Below are positions 35,061 to 43,455 of a stretch of DNA of 64,000 nucleotides, piece by piece. The DNA comes from Halomonas sp. GFAJ-1 (GTDB lineage Bacteria; Pseudomonadota; Gammaproteobacteria; Pseudomonadales; Halomonadaceae), in NCBI GenBank assembly GCA_002966495.1, contig CP016490.1, forward strand, positions 1,426,001-1,490,000, written 5' to 3'. Under the pieces are notes generated by a model, which worked only from the letters and a program-made list of their open reading frames with translations, had not been told where the DNA came from and made no database searches. The number at the start of each line of letters is the position of its first letter. The first letter of the stretch is position 1. The position numbers and the translations under genes were made by a program.

Positions 35061-37319
35061 TTAAGCGAGGGTTTGCGGGTCAATATCGATCGACCAGCGC
35101 ACTTTGCGCGCCTCGCGGTTGGCCTCAAGCCACTGAACTAACCAGTTGGCAGCGGCGTGCCGCTGGCTGCGTTTGTCTGCGGCCAACATTATATGAAGGT
35201 GGTAACGGTTTTGGCGCCGCTCCATGGGGGCGGGCACTGGGCCTAAACAGCGTACCGGCAGCGCTGCTTCCTTTAACCACTGGCGAAGTGCTTGGGCGGC
35301 CTGCTGTGCCAAGGCACGGGCCGCCTCTTCTTTAGGGCTCTCAAAGCGCAGTAGCGCCATAAAGCAGAACGGTGGCAGCTTAGCGATGCGGCGCTCTTCT
35401 AGCAGGCTGCGTGCCAATGCGCTGTAGCCGTGTTCGGCAAGTTGGCCCAAGTGCGGGTCATCCGGGTGCAGGGTTTGAACTAACACCCGCCCGGGGTGAG
35501 CGGCGCGGCCAGCGCGACCGGCAACCTGTTCCAGTAGTTGAGCGCTGTGCTCCAGAGCGCGGAAGTCAGCGGCGTAAAGGCCGCCATCCGCATTGACCAC
35601 GACCACCAGGGTCACATGGGGCAGGTGGTGGCCTTTGGCGAGCATCTGGGTGCCCACTAACAGGCAAGGCTCTCCGCGCTGAATCTCTTTAAGTATTTGC
35701 TCAAAGCTCTCTTTTTTGCGCGTGCTGTCGCGATCAATGCGGTGAACGGTAACCTTAGGAAAAAGCCCTTGCAGGGTTTCTTCGGTACGCTCGGTGCCGC
35801 TGCCCAGCGCGCGCAGGTCGCCGCTGCCGCACTCTGGACAAGCGTCTGGCAGGGCGCGACGGCTATCGCAGTGGTGGCAGGCCAGCAGCGGTGGCTGACG
35901 ATGCAGCGTCATACGGGCGTCGCACTGGCCGCATTCGGCCATCCAGCCGCAGCTATGGCAAGCAAGCGTGGGGGCAAAGCCGCGACGATTAATGAACACC
36001 AATACCTGCTTGCCCGCATTAAGGGTGCTCTTTATGGCTTTAATGGCGCCTGGCAGCAGCCCGCCCTGGCGGCGCTGGTGGCGTAGGTCGATAAGCTCAA
36101 GCTTGGCAGGCGGATGACGACTGGGGCGCTGGGTCAGTCGCAAATGGCGATACGTGCCGCAAAGCGCTTGCTGCAAGCTTTCAAAGGAGGGCGTGGCACT
36201 GCCCAGCAACAACGGAATGTTGTGGTAGTGCGCTCTTGCAACGGCTAGGTCGCGGGCGTGGTAGCGCAGCCCATCATGCTGTTTATAAGAACCATCATGC
36301 TCTTCATCGACAATAATGGCACCGGGGTTAGCAAGTGGGGTGAAAATTGCTGAGCGGGTGCCAATGATGACCAGCGCGCGGCCATTGGCAGCGGCTTCCC
36401 ACACATCAAGGCGCTCATGGTCGGTCAGCCCGGAGTGCAGCGCCACCACGGGCACGCGAAAACGGCTTCTAAAGCGCGCCAGGGTTTGGGGCGTTAGGCC
36501 GATTTCGGGCACCAGCACCAGGGATTGCTTCCCCTTGGCGGCCAGCGCCTCAATGAGCTGTAGATAAATTTCGGTTTTGCCGCTGCCGGTAACCCCCTCC
36601 AGCAGGCAAGGGTGGTAGCTATCGAGTTTTTCATGTAGCACGGCCAGCGCCGTGGCCTGTTCGCGATTAAGTGGCAGAGAGGGAGAGGCCAGTAAGCTGC
36701 CAGTGGTAGGTTTGGAGGCGGTTAAAATCATCTCTTCGGCGCGGGTGAACCCTTTTTTTTGCAGTGCTAATAACTGGTCGCGGGTAAAGCCGTGGGCGCT
36801 GATAGCGCGCGCTGCCAAGCCGTGCGGATGCTGACGTAATAAGGCATAAAGCTCGGCTTGTTTGGGGGCACGCTGCAGGGGTGATGCATCAGGCGTTTCA
36901 ATGGGTAGCCAAAGCGTTTGCGTTCGCCCTGCCATGGGATGCCCTTGGCGTAGCCTGGCGGGCATAGCCAATTGCATGGTGTCGCCCAGGCTGTGCTGGT
37001 AGTAACGAGCGGTAAAGTGGCACAGCCACTGCCAATCGCTTGGCAGTGGCGCGTCATCAAGTACGTCGCTAATAGCACGCAGCTGCGAGTGAGGCAGTTC
37101 GCTGCTGTTCGCCAGCGCTACGACAACGCCGACTACCTCCCGGTGGCCAAACGGTACGCGCACCCTAAGCCCCGGCTGCCAGCCCACTTTAGGTGTCTGG
37201 CGGGCGGGTAAATAGTCAAATAGACGCCGTAACGGCGACGGTAGGGCAACTTTAAGCACCTGGCAGGAGGCTTGAGTTGGCTTTTGTGAGCCTCCCAGGG
37301 AAGAAACGGAATCGGGCAA
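35061..37319 (-). CDS. priA: Primosomal replication protein N' (PriA helicase)
   Basis: 3'-5' helicase that reloads the replisome at stalled forks. Walker A GVTGSGKTE, DEEH box, eight zinc-binding cysteines (CHSCGWMAECGQC and CHHCDSRRALPDACPEC) and QVAGRAGRA are present. The open frame runs back to 37463, but residues before VLKVALPSPLRRLFDYL have no counterpart in PriA. TTG at 37319, preceded by GGAGG four bases away, is the best start and gives 752 residues; GTG 20 codons later is an alternative. The start region overlaps the rpmE promoter. Confidence 0.93.
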   Translation of the reverse strand: MPDSVSSLGGSQKPTQASCQVLKVALPSPLRRLFDYLPARQTPKVGWQPGLRVRVPFGHREVVGVVVALANSSELPHSQLRAISDVLDDAPLPSDWQWLCHFTARYYQHSLGDTMQLAMPARLRQGHPMAGRTQTLWLPIETPDASPLQRAPKQAELYALLRQHPHGLAARAISAHGFTRDQLLALQKKGFTRAEEMILTASKPTTGSLLASPSLPLNREQATALAVLHEKLDSYHPCLLEGVTGSGKTEIYLQLIEALAAKGKQSLVLVPEIGLTPQTLARFRSRFRVPVVALHSGLTDHERLDVWEAAANGRALVIIGTRSAIFTPLANPGAIIVDEEHDGSYKQHDGLRYHARDLAVARAHYHNIPLLLGSATPSFESLQQALCGTYRHLRLTQRPSRHPPAKLELIDLRHQRRQGGLLPGAIKAIKSTLNAGKQVLVFINRRGFAPTLACHSCGWMAECGQCDARMTLHRQPPLLACHHCDSRRALPDACPECGSGDLRALGSGTERTEETLQGLFPKVTVHRIDRDSTRKKESFEQILKEIQRGEPCLLVGTQMLAKGHHLPHVTLVVVVNADGGLYAADFRALEHSAQLLEQVAGRAGRAAHPGRVLVQTLHPDDPHLGQLAEHGYSALARSLLEERRIAKLPPFCFMALLRFESPKEEAARALAQQAAQALRQWLKEAALPVRCLGPVPAPMERRQNRYHLHIMLAADKRSQRHAAANWLVQWLEANREARKVRWSIDIDPQTLA

Positions 37320-37348
37320 TTGGCCTCCGGCGTTAAGTTTGCTAAAAT
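37320..37348 (+). promoter_or_regulatory. Sigma-70 promoter of rpmE
   Basis: TTGGCC (37320-37325), 17-base spacer, then TAAAAT (37343-37348) with an extended TGC in front. Spacing and -10 are near ideal. It is divergent to, and touches, the presumed priA start. Confidence 0.65.
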
Positions 37349-37464
37349 GCGTGGCCGCTTCGAATCTGTCAGATCGAGCGACTAACCGGTTAGTAGTTTT
37401 TTCACACCCGTATGCGGTGCCTGGCAACGGATCAGGTGGCGGCATACAGCTCATGAGGCTCAAG

Positions 37465-37680
37465 ATGAAACAAGGTATCCACCCGAATTACAACACGGTC
37501 ACCGCTACTTGTTCTTGCGGTGCAAACTTCCAGGTTGGTTCTACCTCTGGTCAGGACTTCTCTCTGGACGTGTGCTCCAACTGCCACCCGTTCTATACCG
37601 GTAAGCAGAAGCAAGCGACCACTGGTGGCCGTGTAGAGCGCTTCAACAAGCGCTTTGGCGCTGCTGTTAAGCGCGGCTAA
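37465..37680 (+). CDS. rpmE: 50S ribosomal protein bL31
   Basis: Ribosomal protein of 71 residues. The four zinc-binding cysteines of the type A (zinc-containing) form are visible in CSCGANF and CSNCHPF, and TGKQKQATTGGRVERFNKRF is the family signature. GAGG lies about seven bases before the ATG. A terminator follows. Confidence 0.97.
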   Translation: MKQGIHPNYNTVTATCSCGANFQVGSTSGQDFSLDVCSNCHPFYTGKQKQATTGGRVERFNKRFGAAVKRG

Positions 37681-37724
37681 TCCTAACGGATTTGCGCTTC
37701 GCAGGCACGTTATGTGCTTTGCGC

Positions 37725-37753
37725 AAAAACCCACGCTTCGGCGTGGGTTTTTT
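37725..37753 (+). terminator. Intrinsic terminator of rpmE
   Basis: 12-bp stem AAAAACCCACGC with its exact complement, TTCG tetraloop, and a run of T. Confidence 0.93.
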
Positions 37754-37909
37754 GTTGGGTGTCGAAATGATAATAGCGTGAAGATACCTCTTATAAGCAG
37801 TCTTAAAATGCTGCGCTGCATCAATAAGCAAACCTTTATGGCTGGTGGCTTGATGTATAAGTTGCAGCAAATGGCGGATAAAAGTTACGAACGTGAGTTA
37901 AAAATCGCT

Positions 37910-37923
37910 AAAACGGCCGTTTT
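37910..37923. promoter_or_regulatory. 14-bp palindrome upstream of the malic enzyme
   Basis: AAAACGGCCGTTTT is a perfect palindrome of the form AAAAC-N4-GTTTT, about 90 bases before the malic enzyme start. The same pattern occurs between tesB and tadA. Possibly a TetR-type operator. Confidence 0.3.
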
Positions 37924-38012
37924 TCTGTCAGGTTGACTATGCGCTTGAGACCCTTGGGTTTTTTCTATATTCTGAAGTGACTTAACTATTTTAGGCTAAT
38001 TGGACCCTGACC

Positions 38013-39284
38013 ATGACGGATGCAAACAAGCAAGCGGCTTTGGATTATCACGCTAAACCGATCCCCGGTAAGCTTTCTGTGGAGTTAACCAAGCCCACCG
38101 CGACTGCGCGGGATTTGGCGCTGGCCTACAGCCCGGGTGTTGCTGAGCCGGTGCGTGAAATTGCCCGCGATGCGGAAAATGCTTACCGTTATACCGGTAA
38201 AGGGAACCTCGTCGCTGTTATTTCCGACGGTACCGCGATTCTGGGTCTGGGTAATTTGGGGCCGCTCGCAAGTAAGCCGGTAATGGAAGGCAAAGGCGTA
38301 CTGTTCAAGTGCTTTGCCGGCATTAACTCGGTGGATATCGAAGTTGACGCTGAGAGTCCGCAGGCGTTTATTGATACCGTTGCCCGTATTGCCGATACCT
38401 GGGGTGGCATTAACCTGGAAGATATTAAAGCGCCTGAGTGCTTTGAGATCGAAAAGGCCTTGATCGAGCGCTGTAACATTCCTGTTTTCCATGATGATCA
38501 GCACGGTACCGCGATTGTGACCGCGGCGGGCATGCTGAATGCTCTGGATATTGCGGGCAAATCGATTGAGAACGTGAGAATCGTCTGCATGGGCGCAGGT
38601 GCTGCCGCCATTGCCTGCATGCGGTTGTTGGTGTCTTGTGGCGCTAAAAAAGAAAACCTAGTAATGCTTGATCGTCGTGGAGTTATCCACACTCACCGCG
38701 ACGGCATCAATGAGTATAAGGCGCAGTTTGCCCTCGATACCGATATGCGCACGCTAGACGATGCCATTGACGGTGCTGACGTGTTTATTGGTCTGTCTGG
38801 TCCTGGCCTGCTGTCCGCTGATCAGGTGAAGAAAATGGCCGCCGACCCGGTTATTTTTGCGTGCACCAATCCTGATCCGGAAATTCATCCAGACGTTGCC
38901 CGCGCAGCCCGCCCAGACGTGATTATGGCCACTGGCCGCTCAGACTACCCCAACCAAGTTAACAACGTGCTGGGTTTCCCGTTTATCTTCCGCGGTGCCT
39001 TGGATGTACGCGCTACGCGCATTAACGAAGCGATGAAGCTGGCCGCCGTGCACGCCCTGAAAGACCTGGCCCGTGAGCCGGTACCCCAGGAAGTGCTGGA
39101 TGCCTACGAGCGTACTGAAATGAGCTTTGGTCGTGAGTACATTATTCCAACACCGGTGGATGTTCGCCTGCTAGCGCGTATTTCCTCTGCTGTCGCCCAG
39201 GCAGCCGTTGAATCCGGCGTGGCGCGTAAGCCTTACCCGGCTCACTACCCGCTGCAAACCATTAACGACGTTTACGGCAACTAA
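38013..39284 (+). CDS. Malic enzyme (short form, MaeB-like catalytic part)
   Basis: Oxidative decarboxylation of malate to pyruvate, producing NAD(P)H. 423 residues, the length of the short bacterial form that lacks the phosphotransacetylase-like domain of E. coli MaeB. Conserved segments: YSPGVAEP, metal-binding VFHDDQHGTAIV, the Rossmann loop GAGAAAIACMRLL and ACTNPDPEI. Cofactor choice (NADP or NAD) is not certain. A 332-base regulatory gap precedes it. Confidence 0.93.
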   Translation: MTDANKQAALDYHAKPIPGKLSVELTKPTATARDLALAYSPGVAEPVREIARDAENAYRYTGKGNLVAVISDGTAILGLGNLGPLASKPVMEGKGVLFKCFAGINSVDIEVDAESPQAFIDTVARIADTWGGINLEDIKAPECFEIEKALIERCNIPVFHDDQHGTAIVTAAGMLNALDIAGKSIENVRIVCMGAGAAAIACMRLLVSCGAKKENLVMLDRRGVIHTHRDGINEYKAQFALDTDMRTLDDAIDGADVFIGLSGPGLLSADQVKKMAADPVIFACTNPDPEIHPDVARAARPDVIMATGRSDYPNQVNNVLGFPFIFRGALDVRATRINEAMKLAAVHALKDLAREPVPQEVLDAYERTEMSFGREYIIPTPVDVRLLARISSAVAQAAVESGVARKPYPAHYPLQTINDVYGN

Positions 39285-39316
39285 GTAACCGTAAGTCGCT
39301 GCTATACGCGTTAAGC

Positions 39317-39342
39317 CTACGCCCGCTAATCAGCGGGCGTAG
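39317..39342 (+). terminator. Hairpin terminator after the malic enzyme
   Basis: 11-bp stem CTACGCCCGCT with its complement and AATC loop, followed by TCGTTTTA. Confidence 0.75.
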
Positions 39343-39382
39343 TCGTTTTAGGGCATGTAAAAGGGACTGAGGTAAAAAGCTT

Positions 39383-40204
39383 TTAGCTATGCGGGTAGCG
39401 GGTTAGCCCTTCTTGGGCGGTAGACGCCACTAAGCGGCCATCGCGCTGGTAAATATGGCCGCGTGCCAAGCCGCGGGCGCCGCCTGCCCAGGGGGAGTCA
39501 ATGACGTAAAGCAGCCATTCGTCCAGCCGTGTATCCTCATGCAGCCATAGCGCATGATCGAGGCTGGCGATGCGCAGTTTGGGGTCGGTGTATTTAATGC
39601 CGTGGGGGATTAACCCCGTGGTGAGCAGGTTAAAATCAGATGCATAGGAGAGCAGATGGCGGTGCAGTGCCGGGTCGTCAGGCAGCGTGCCACCTGCTAA
39701 ACGAAACCACAGGCACTGGCCTGCAGGCGCGCCATTATCCGGATTTTCCGGTAAGTGTAAAAATTCAATGGGGTGGCCAGGAAAGCGGGCATGCTTAACA
39801 TCACCGCTTTCAATCAGCGCCTCGGGAGTAGGTACTTTGGGCATTGCACGCTGGTGGCTGATGCCCTCTTCCTCGCTTTGAAACGAGGCGCTACAGAAGA
39901 AGATAGGCCGGCCTTTTTGAATCGCCGTCACCCGCCGCGTGGTGAAGCTGCCGCCATCGCGAATGGTATCAACTTGGTAGACAACCGGGCGATGGGGGTC
40001 GCCTGGGCGAAGAAAGTAGCCGTGCTGGGAGTGGGGGCGGCGTTCATCGGGTACGGTGCGGGCCGCCGCCGCTAGTGCTTGGCCTAATACTTGGCCACCG
40101 TAAAGCTGAGGGAAGCCCAAATCTTGGCTTTGGCCTCGGAATAGCGTCTCTTCGAGGGTCTCCAACTCTAGTAAACTTACCAGCGTATTCAGCGCATCAT
40201 TCAT
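39383..40204 (-). CDS. tesB: Acyl-CoA thioesterase II
   Basis: Double-hotdog thioesterase that hydrolyses medium and long acyl-CoA. 273 residues with FPQLYGGQVLGQALAAAARTV near residue 30 and the second half SLDHALWLHEDTRLDEWLLY, which includes the conserved Asp. WAGGARGLARGHIYQRDGRLVAS near the end is typical (given by parts). Divergent from tadA with a palindrome between them. Confidence 0.95.
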   Translation of the reverse strand: MNDALNTLVSLLELETLEETLFRGQSQDLGFPQLYGGQVLGQALAAAARTVPDERRPHSQHGYFLRPGDPHRPVVYQVDTIRDGGSFTTRRVTAIQKGRPIFFCSASFQSEEEGISHQRAMPKVPTPEALIESGDVKHARFPGHPIEFLHLPENPDNGAPAGQCLWFRLAGGTLPDDPALHRHLLSYASDFNLLTTGLIPHGIKYTDPKLRIASLDHALWLHEDTRLDEWLLYVIDSPWAGGARGLARGHIYQRDGRLVASTAQEGLTRYPHS

Positions 40205-40277
40205 GCTCAGTGTCCTTGGTGCTGTCTGTTGTGCCGCCGATGACCGAAAGCGTACCTAGTGCGGCTATCGAATTATT

Positions 40278-40291
40278 AAAACGATCGTTTT
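40278..40291. promoter_or_regulatory. 14-bp palindrome between tesB and tadA
   Basis: AAAACGATCGTTTT is a perfect palindrome in the 108-base divergent intergenic region, 74 bases before the tesB start and 22 before tadA. It matches the AAAC-N4-GTTT core of PsrA-type fatty-acid regulators, but no regulator gene is nearby. Confidence 0.4.
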
Positions 40292-40312
40292 GCTACCTTA
40301 GCGGAGTTTGCC

Positions 40313-40786
40313 TTGATACGCAGCGATGAATTTTACATGCACCGGGCGCTTGACCAAGCGCATTTGGCCTATGCAGCAGGTGAGGTGCCGGTGGGCGCTG
40401 TGGTGGTGGACGCCCTGGGCGATATTATCGGGGTGGGTCGAAATGCGCCGGTGGCTAGCTGCGACCCCAGTAGCCATGCCGAAATTTGTGCTCTGCGTGA
40501 GGCAGGGCAGCAGCTGGGCAACTATCGTCTGGAAGGCTGTACGCTGTTTGTGACGCTAGAACCCTGCATGATGTGTGCAGGGGCCATGGTGCATGCACGC
40601 TTAAGCCGCTTGGTATACGGCGCGGCGGAGCCGCGTTCCGGCATGGTGGAATCGAAAGCCAACTTGCTGGCCCAGCCCTGGTTTAATCATCAAGTAGCGG
40701 TGACGCGCGGTGTTCTGGCAGCACCTGCTAAAAAGCTACTCAAGCGCTTTTTTATCGAGCAGCGAGCGTCCTCTGGTAATAAATAG
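40313..40786 (+). CDS. tadA: tRNA-specific adenosine deaminase
   Basis: Converts A34 to inosine in the anticodon of tRNA-Arg(ACG). Zinc ligands and catalytic Glu are His55-Ala-Glu57 (SHAEI) and Cys85/Cys88 (PCMMC). 157 residues. The start is TTG with GGAG seven bases upstream. The stop lies only three bases from the end of a convergent pseudogene. Confidence 0.95.
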   Translation: MIRSDEFYMHRALDQAHLAYAAGEVPVGAVVVDALGDIIGVGRNAPVASCDPSSHAEICALREAGQQLGNYRLEGCTLFVTLEPCMMCAGAMVHARLSRLVYGAAEPRSGMVESKANLLAQPWFNHQVAVTRGVLAAPAKKLLKRFFIEQRASSGNK

Positions 40787-40789
40787 GCG

Positions 40790-41790
40790 TTAAACATCTT
40801 CACGAGCATTAAGCGTGCCCCGCTCAATGCGATTGCGCCCGCGGTGTTTAGCATTGTAAAGCGCTTCGTCGGCGGCTTGCATCATACGCGCCATATCTGG
40901 ATTTTCGGGAAGTGGTCGATATCAAACAGGACTAAGCTAGTGGGACGTATCGCTTGGGCAGTCTCCATCTGTTCCAGAAAATAGCGACGATTGGCAATGC
41001 CGGTTAATTCATCATGGCGCGCTAGCCACTCAATTTCTTGCTGTAGCTTGCTGTGTTTTTTGATCTCTTGTTGAAGCGCGGCGTTACTTTTTTGCATTGC
41101 GCTATGTTGCTGTCCTAAGCGCTGAAACGTTTAGAGCACGAGATAGAGTAAATAGGCAAGGATTAAGCCAATGACTAAGCTGATTGAGGGTAGTCGAGGT
41201 AATTGGCTAATCAGGTACTGGCGCCGTGGTTGATAAGAGAGGGTCAGTGACTTATCTAGTAAATAAATGGAGTAGTGGTATGCCCAGTGGCCTGGGTCGG
41301 TAGAGTCTCCATGTTCTGCCAACACATGAGTGTCGTTGTACCACTGTATGGCCCCTTGGTTTGCAGGCAACTGCGTAAACAGTTTCTCAGCAAATAAGGG
41401 CAGGCTGACAGCCATGGCTGCTGCGCCTAAGCGCACTCGATGGCGTAGCAGGAGTGCTAATGCGCTCAGTTGCAAAGCCAGGGTCATGAATAGCGGTGCT
41501 TGGAAGCGCTCAACGCTGCCAGGGTATATCCAAGCAGCCAGGGTTTCCCAGCGGGCCGTTGTTACCCAGTTTTCCGGTAGTAGGTAGCTGATAAGTCCCG
41601 GTAGCAAAACGCCAATCGTCCCAGAGCTGAGCAGGCTTGCAAATAGTCAGCGATCTTTTTGAGCGCATAGCAGGCCTAGCGCTAACAGCACGAGTGCTAT
41701 TGAGCTAACGCTGGGTTGCATTACAACAAGCGTAATAGCAAAGCAGGCTGCAGTGACTGATAGCCAGCGCTCCGCTTGTGCAATGGGCAT
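40790..41790 (-). pseudogene. Broken membrane-anchored diguanylate cyclase (GGDEF) gene
   Basis: One reading frame can be followed from an ATG at 41790 (GAGGAAG upstream). It encodes several membrane helices, is stopped by TGA at codon 48 (41647-41649), continues in frame, is stopped by TAA at codon 220 (41131-41133), then continues in frame into a coiled coil (QKSNAALQQEIKKHSKLQQEIEWL) and the start of a GGDEF domain (ARHDELTGIANRRYF ... LVLFDIDHF). At about 40910 it jumps into another frame at PDMARMMQAADEALYNAKHRGRNRI, the normal end of such a domain. So roughly 90 residues with the GG(D/E)EF active site are deleted. It lies 19 bases after mltF. Confidence 0.9.
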
Positions 41791-41808
41791 AGAGACTGCT
41801 TCCTCGTA

Positions 41809-43272
41809 TCAATTAAGCGGCGGCACAAGCTCGAACAATAGCGGCGACTCATCGTTGATAGGCGTTTGCCCTAGTTGGAAAAACTGGAGCCGACTACGCT
41901 CAACATACTCAATCATTTCGTAATAGCGGCGTATGTTGCGCACATAGATGACCGGCTCGCCGCCACGGGCATAGCCGTGGCGGGTTTGGCTGTGCCACTC
42001 GCGCTGCTGGAGAAGCGGCAGCGCGGTGCGTACCTCTTGCCAGCTATCAGGGTCTCCGCCGAGGGTTTCTGCGATCCTGCGAGCGTCATAAAGATGCCCA
42101 AGCCCCACGTTGTAAGCCGCCATGGCCATATAGAGCCGGTCATCACCGGTAATGCTTTCCGGCAGCCGGTCTTTAATGCTGCGTAGGTAGCGTGCGCCGC
42201 CGTCGATACTTTGTGCTGGGTCCGTGCGGTCGGCAATGCCCATCTCGCTGGCTGTTGGGTTGGTAAGCATCATCAAACCACGCACCCCGGTAGGTGATAC
42301 GGCATCAGGGTCCCAATGGGACTCCTGATAGCCCACGGCAGCCAGAAGTTTCCAATCAAAGCCTGTTTCCTGAGCTGCCTGTTTAAAAAGCTCGGTGTAG
42401 GAGGGCAGGCGCTCGTTTAAGTGCGCTAAGAAAGTGCGCGTTCCCACGTACTCAAGGTAGTCATCGTGGCCGAAGTAGCGGTTAACCAGCTGCTCCAGCG
42501 TGCCGTCCTCTTGGAGCGTTTGAAGAAATTGGTTGGCGGCTTCCAACAGCCCCAAGCCTCGACTGCTGGGCACTGCCCATGCCATTGACAGCGGCTCGTC
42601 GAGAAAAAATCCCCGTTCCACATTAGGAAAAAACAGCCGGTTAAGCCGGAACTGGTGGTCAAAAATGAGCGCCGCATCCAGCGTGCCGTTTTCAACTTGG
42701 GCAAGCAGTTCGGCAACTTCTATCTCATGAGACTCTTTCCAACTAAGTGCCGGGTAGTCGCTTTGTAGCGCCAACAGCGCTTGGCTGGTGCCTGCGCCGC
42801 TAAGCGTGCCAAGTTCAATGCCGACTAAATCCTCGGGGTGGGCAATTCCGTGTAGACCGCGTCGATACACCACCAGTGGCTGCATCTGAATAATGGGGCG
42901 GGTGTAGTGGATGCCTGGTGAGTCGGGCAGTAACGGCAGTCCCGCCGCGCCTAAATCGCCTTGCTCGCGCACCGCTGGCAGTACGCTTTCGGGATGATGG
43001 CTGGCGTTTAGATTTAAGCTGACGTCCAGGTGGTCAGCAAACCGCTGCATTAACTCGTACTCAAACCCGGTAGGGCCTTGGCGGCCCTCGTAATAGGTTG
43101 TTGGCGTATTACGGGTATGAATAGTAATAAAGTCTTTTGCCTGTATCTGGGTTAAATGCTCGCTTGGCGGCACCCAGGAAGGCGGGGTAATCATTACCAG
43201 TAAAACAGTGATAGCTAACGCCCTATAGGTGCTTAGGGAGGTAACAAAGTGTCGGTAGATCAGCGTTAGCAT
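41809..43272 (-). CDS. mltF: Membrane-bound lytic murein transglycosylase F
   Basis: Two-domain periplasmic protein of 487 residues: a hydrophobic N-terminal signal or anchor (about 15-32), a substrate-binding-protein-like domain (about 45-270, HTRNTPTTYYEGRQGPTGFEYEL), then a lysozyme-like SLT domain with catalytic Glu317 in GYQESHW and the SPTGVRGLMMLTNPTA motif. It cleaves murein glycan strands to anhydro ends, whose products AmpD (end of window) later processes. No strong ribosome site is seen. Confidence 0.93.
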   Translation of the reverse strand: MLTLIYRHFVTSLSTYRALAITVLLVMITPPSWVPPSEHLTQIQAKDFITIHTRNTPTTYYEGRQGPTGFEYELMQRFADHLDVSLNLNASHHPESVLPAVREQGDLGAAGLPLLPDSPGIHYTRPIIQMQPLVVYRRGLHGIAHPEDLVGIELGTLSGAGTSQALLALQSDYPALSWKESHEIEVAELLAQVENGTLDAALIFDHQFRLNRLFFPNVERGFFLDEPLSMAWAVPSSRGLGLLEAANQFLQTLQEDGTLEQLVNRYFGHDDYLEYVGTRTFLAHLNERLPSYTELFKQAAQETGFDWKLLAAVGYQESHWDPDAVSPTGVRGLMMLTNPTASEMGIADRTDPAQSIDGGARYLRSIKDRLPESITGDDRLYMAMAAYNVGLGHLYDARRIAETLGGDPDSWQEVRTALPLLQQREWHSQTRHGYARGGEPVIYVRNIRRYYEMIEYVERSRLQFFQLGQTPINDESPLLFELVPPLN

Positions 43273-43455
43273 GGCGTCAGTTCAGCGTGAAACATGCTGT
43301 CACGATACCCAGCCTTTAAGAGGCTGTCACCTTGTTGATTTCGTGTGGCCGACGCTTTCCAGTATCATAGGCACTTATTGGTATCATAAAGAGGGGTCGC
43401 ATTGCGGCCTGGTGATTTCCTGCTCGAACTCTTCCTGCTTTAGAGGCTCCCAGAT

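Larger units (their letters stand above)
37681..38012. other. 332-bp gap upstream of the malic enzyme
   Basis: Holds the rpmE terminator (37725-37753), a 14-bp palindrome AAAACGGCCGTTTT (37910-37923) and a possible promoter TTGAGA / TATATT with a 15-base spacer near 37945-37972. A 42-codon plus-strand frame (37808-37936) is open but has no ribosome site; an inner ATG at 37853 with GGTGG in front would give 27 residues. I do not call it a gene. Confidence 0.5.

Noticed and set aside
37808..37936. 42-codon frame before the malic enzyme
   Set aside because: No ribosome site before its first ATG, and it covers the palindrome and promoter region; coding is not supported.
41647..41649. TGA as a selenocysteine codon in the cyclase gene
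   Set aside because: A membrane helix region is an unlikely site, no SECIS-like hairpin was found, and the gene has two further lesions.
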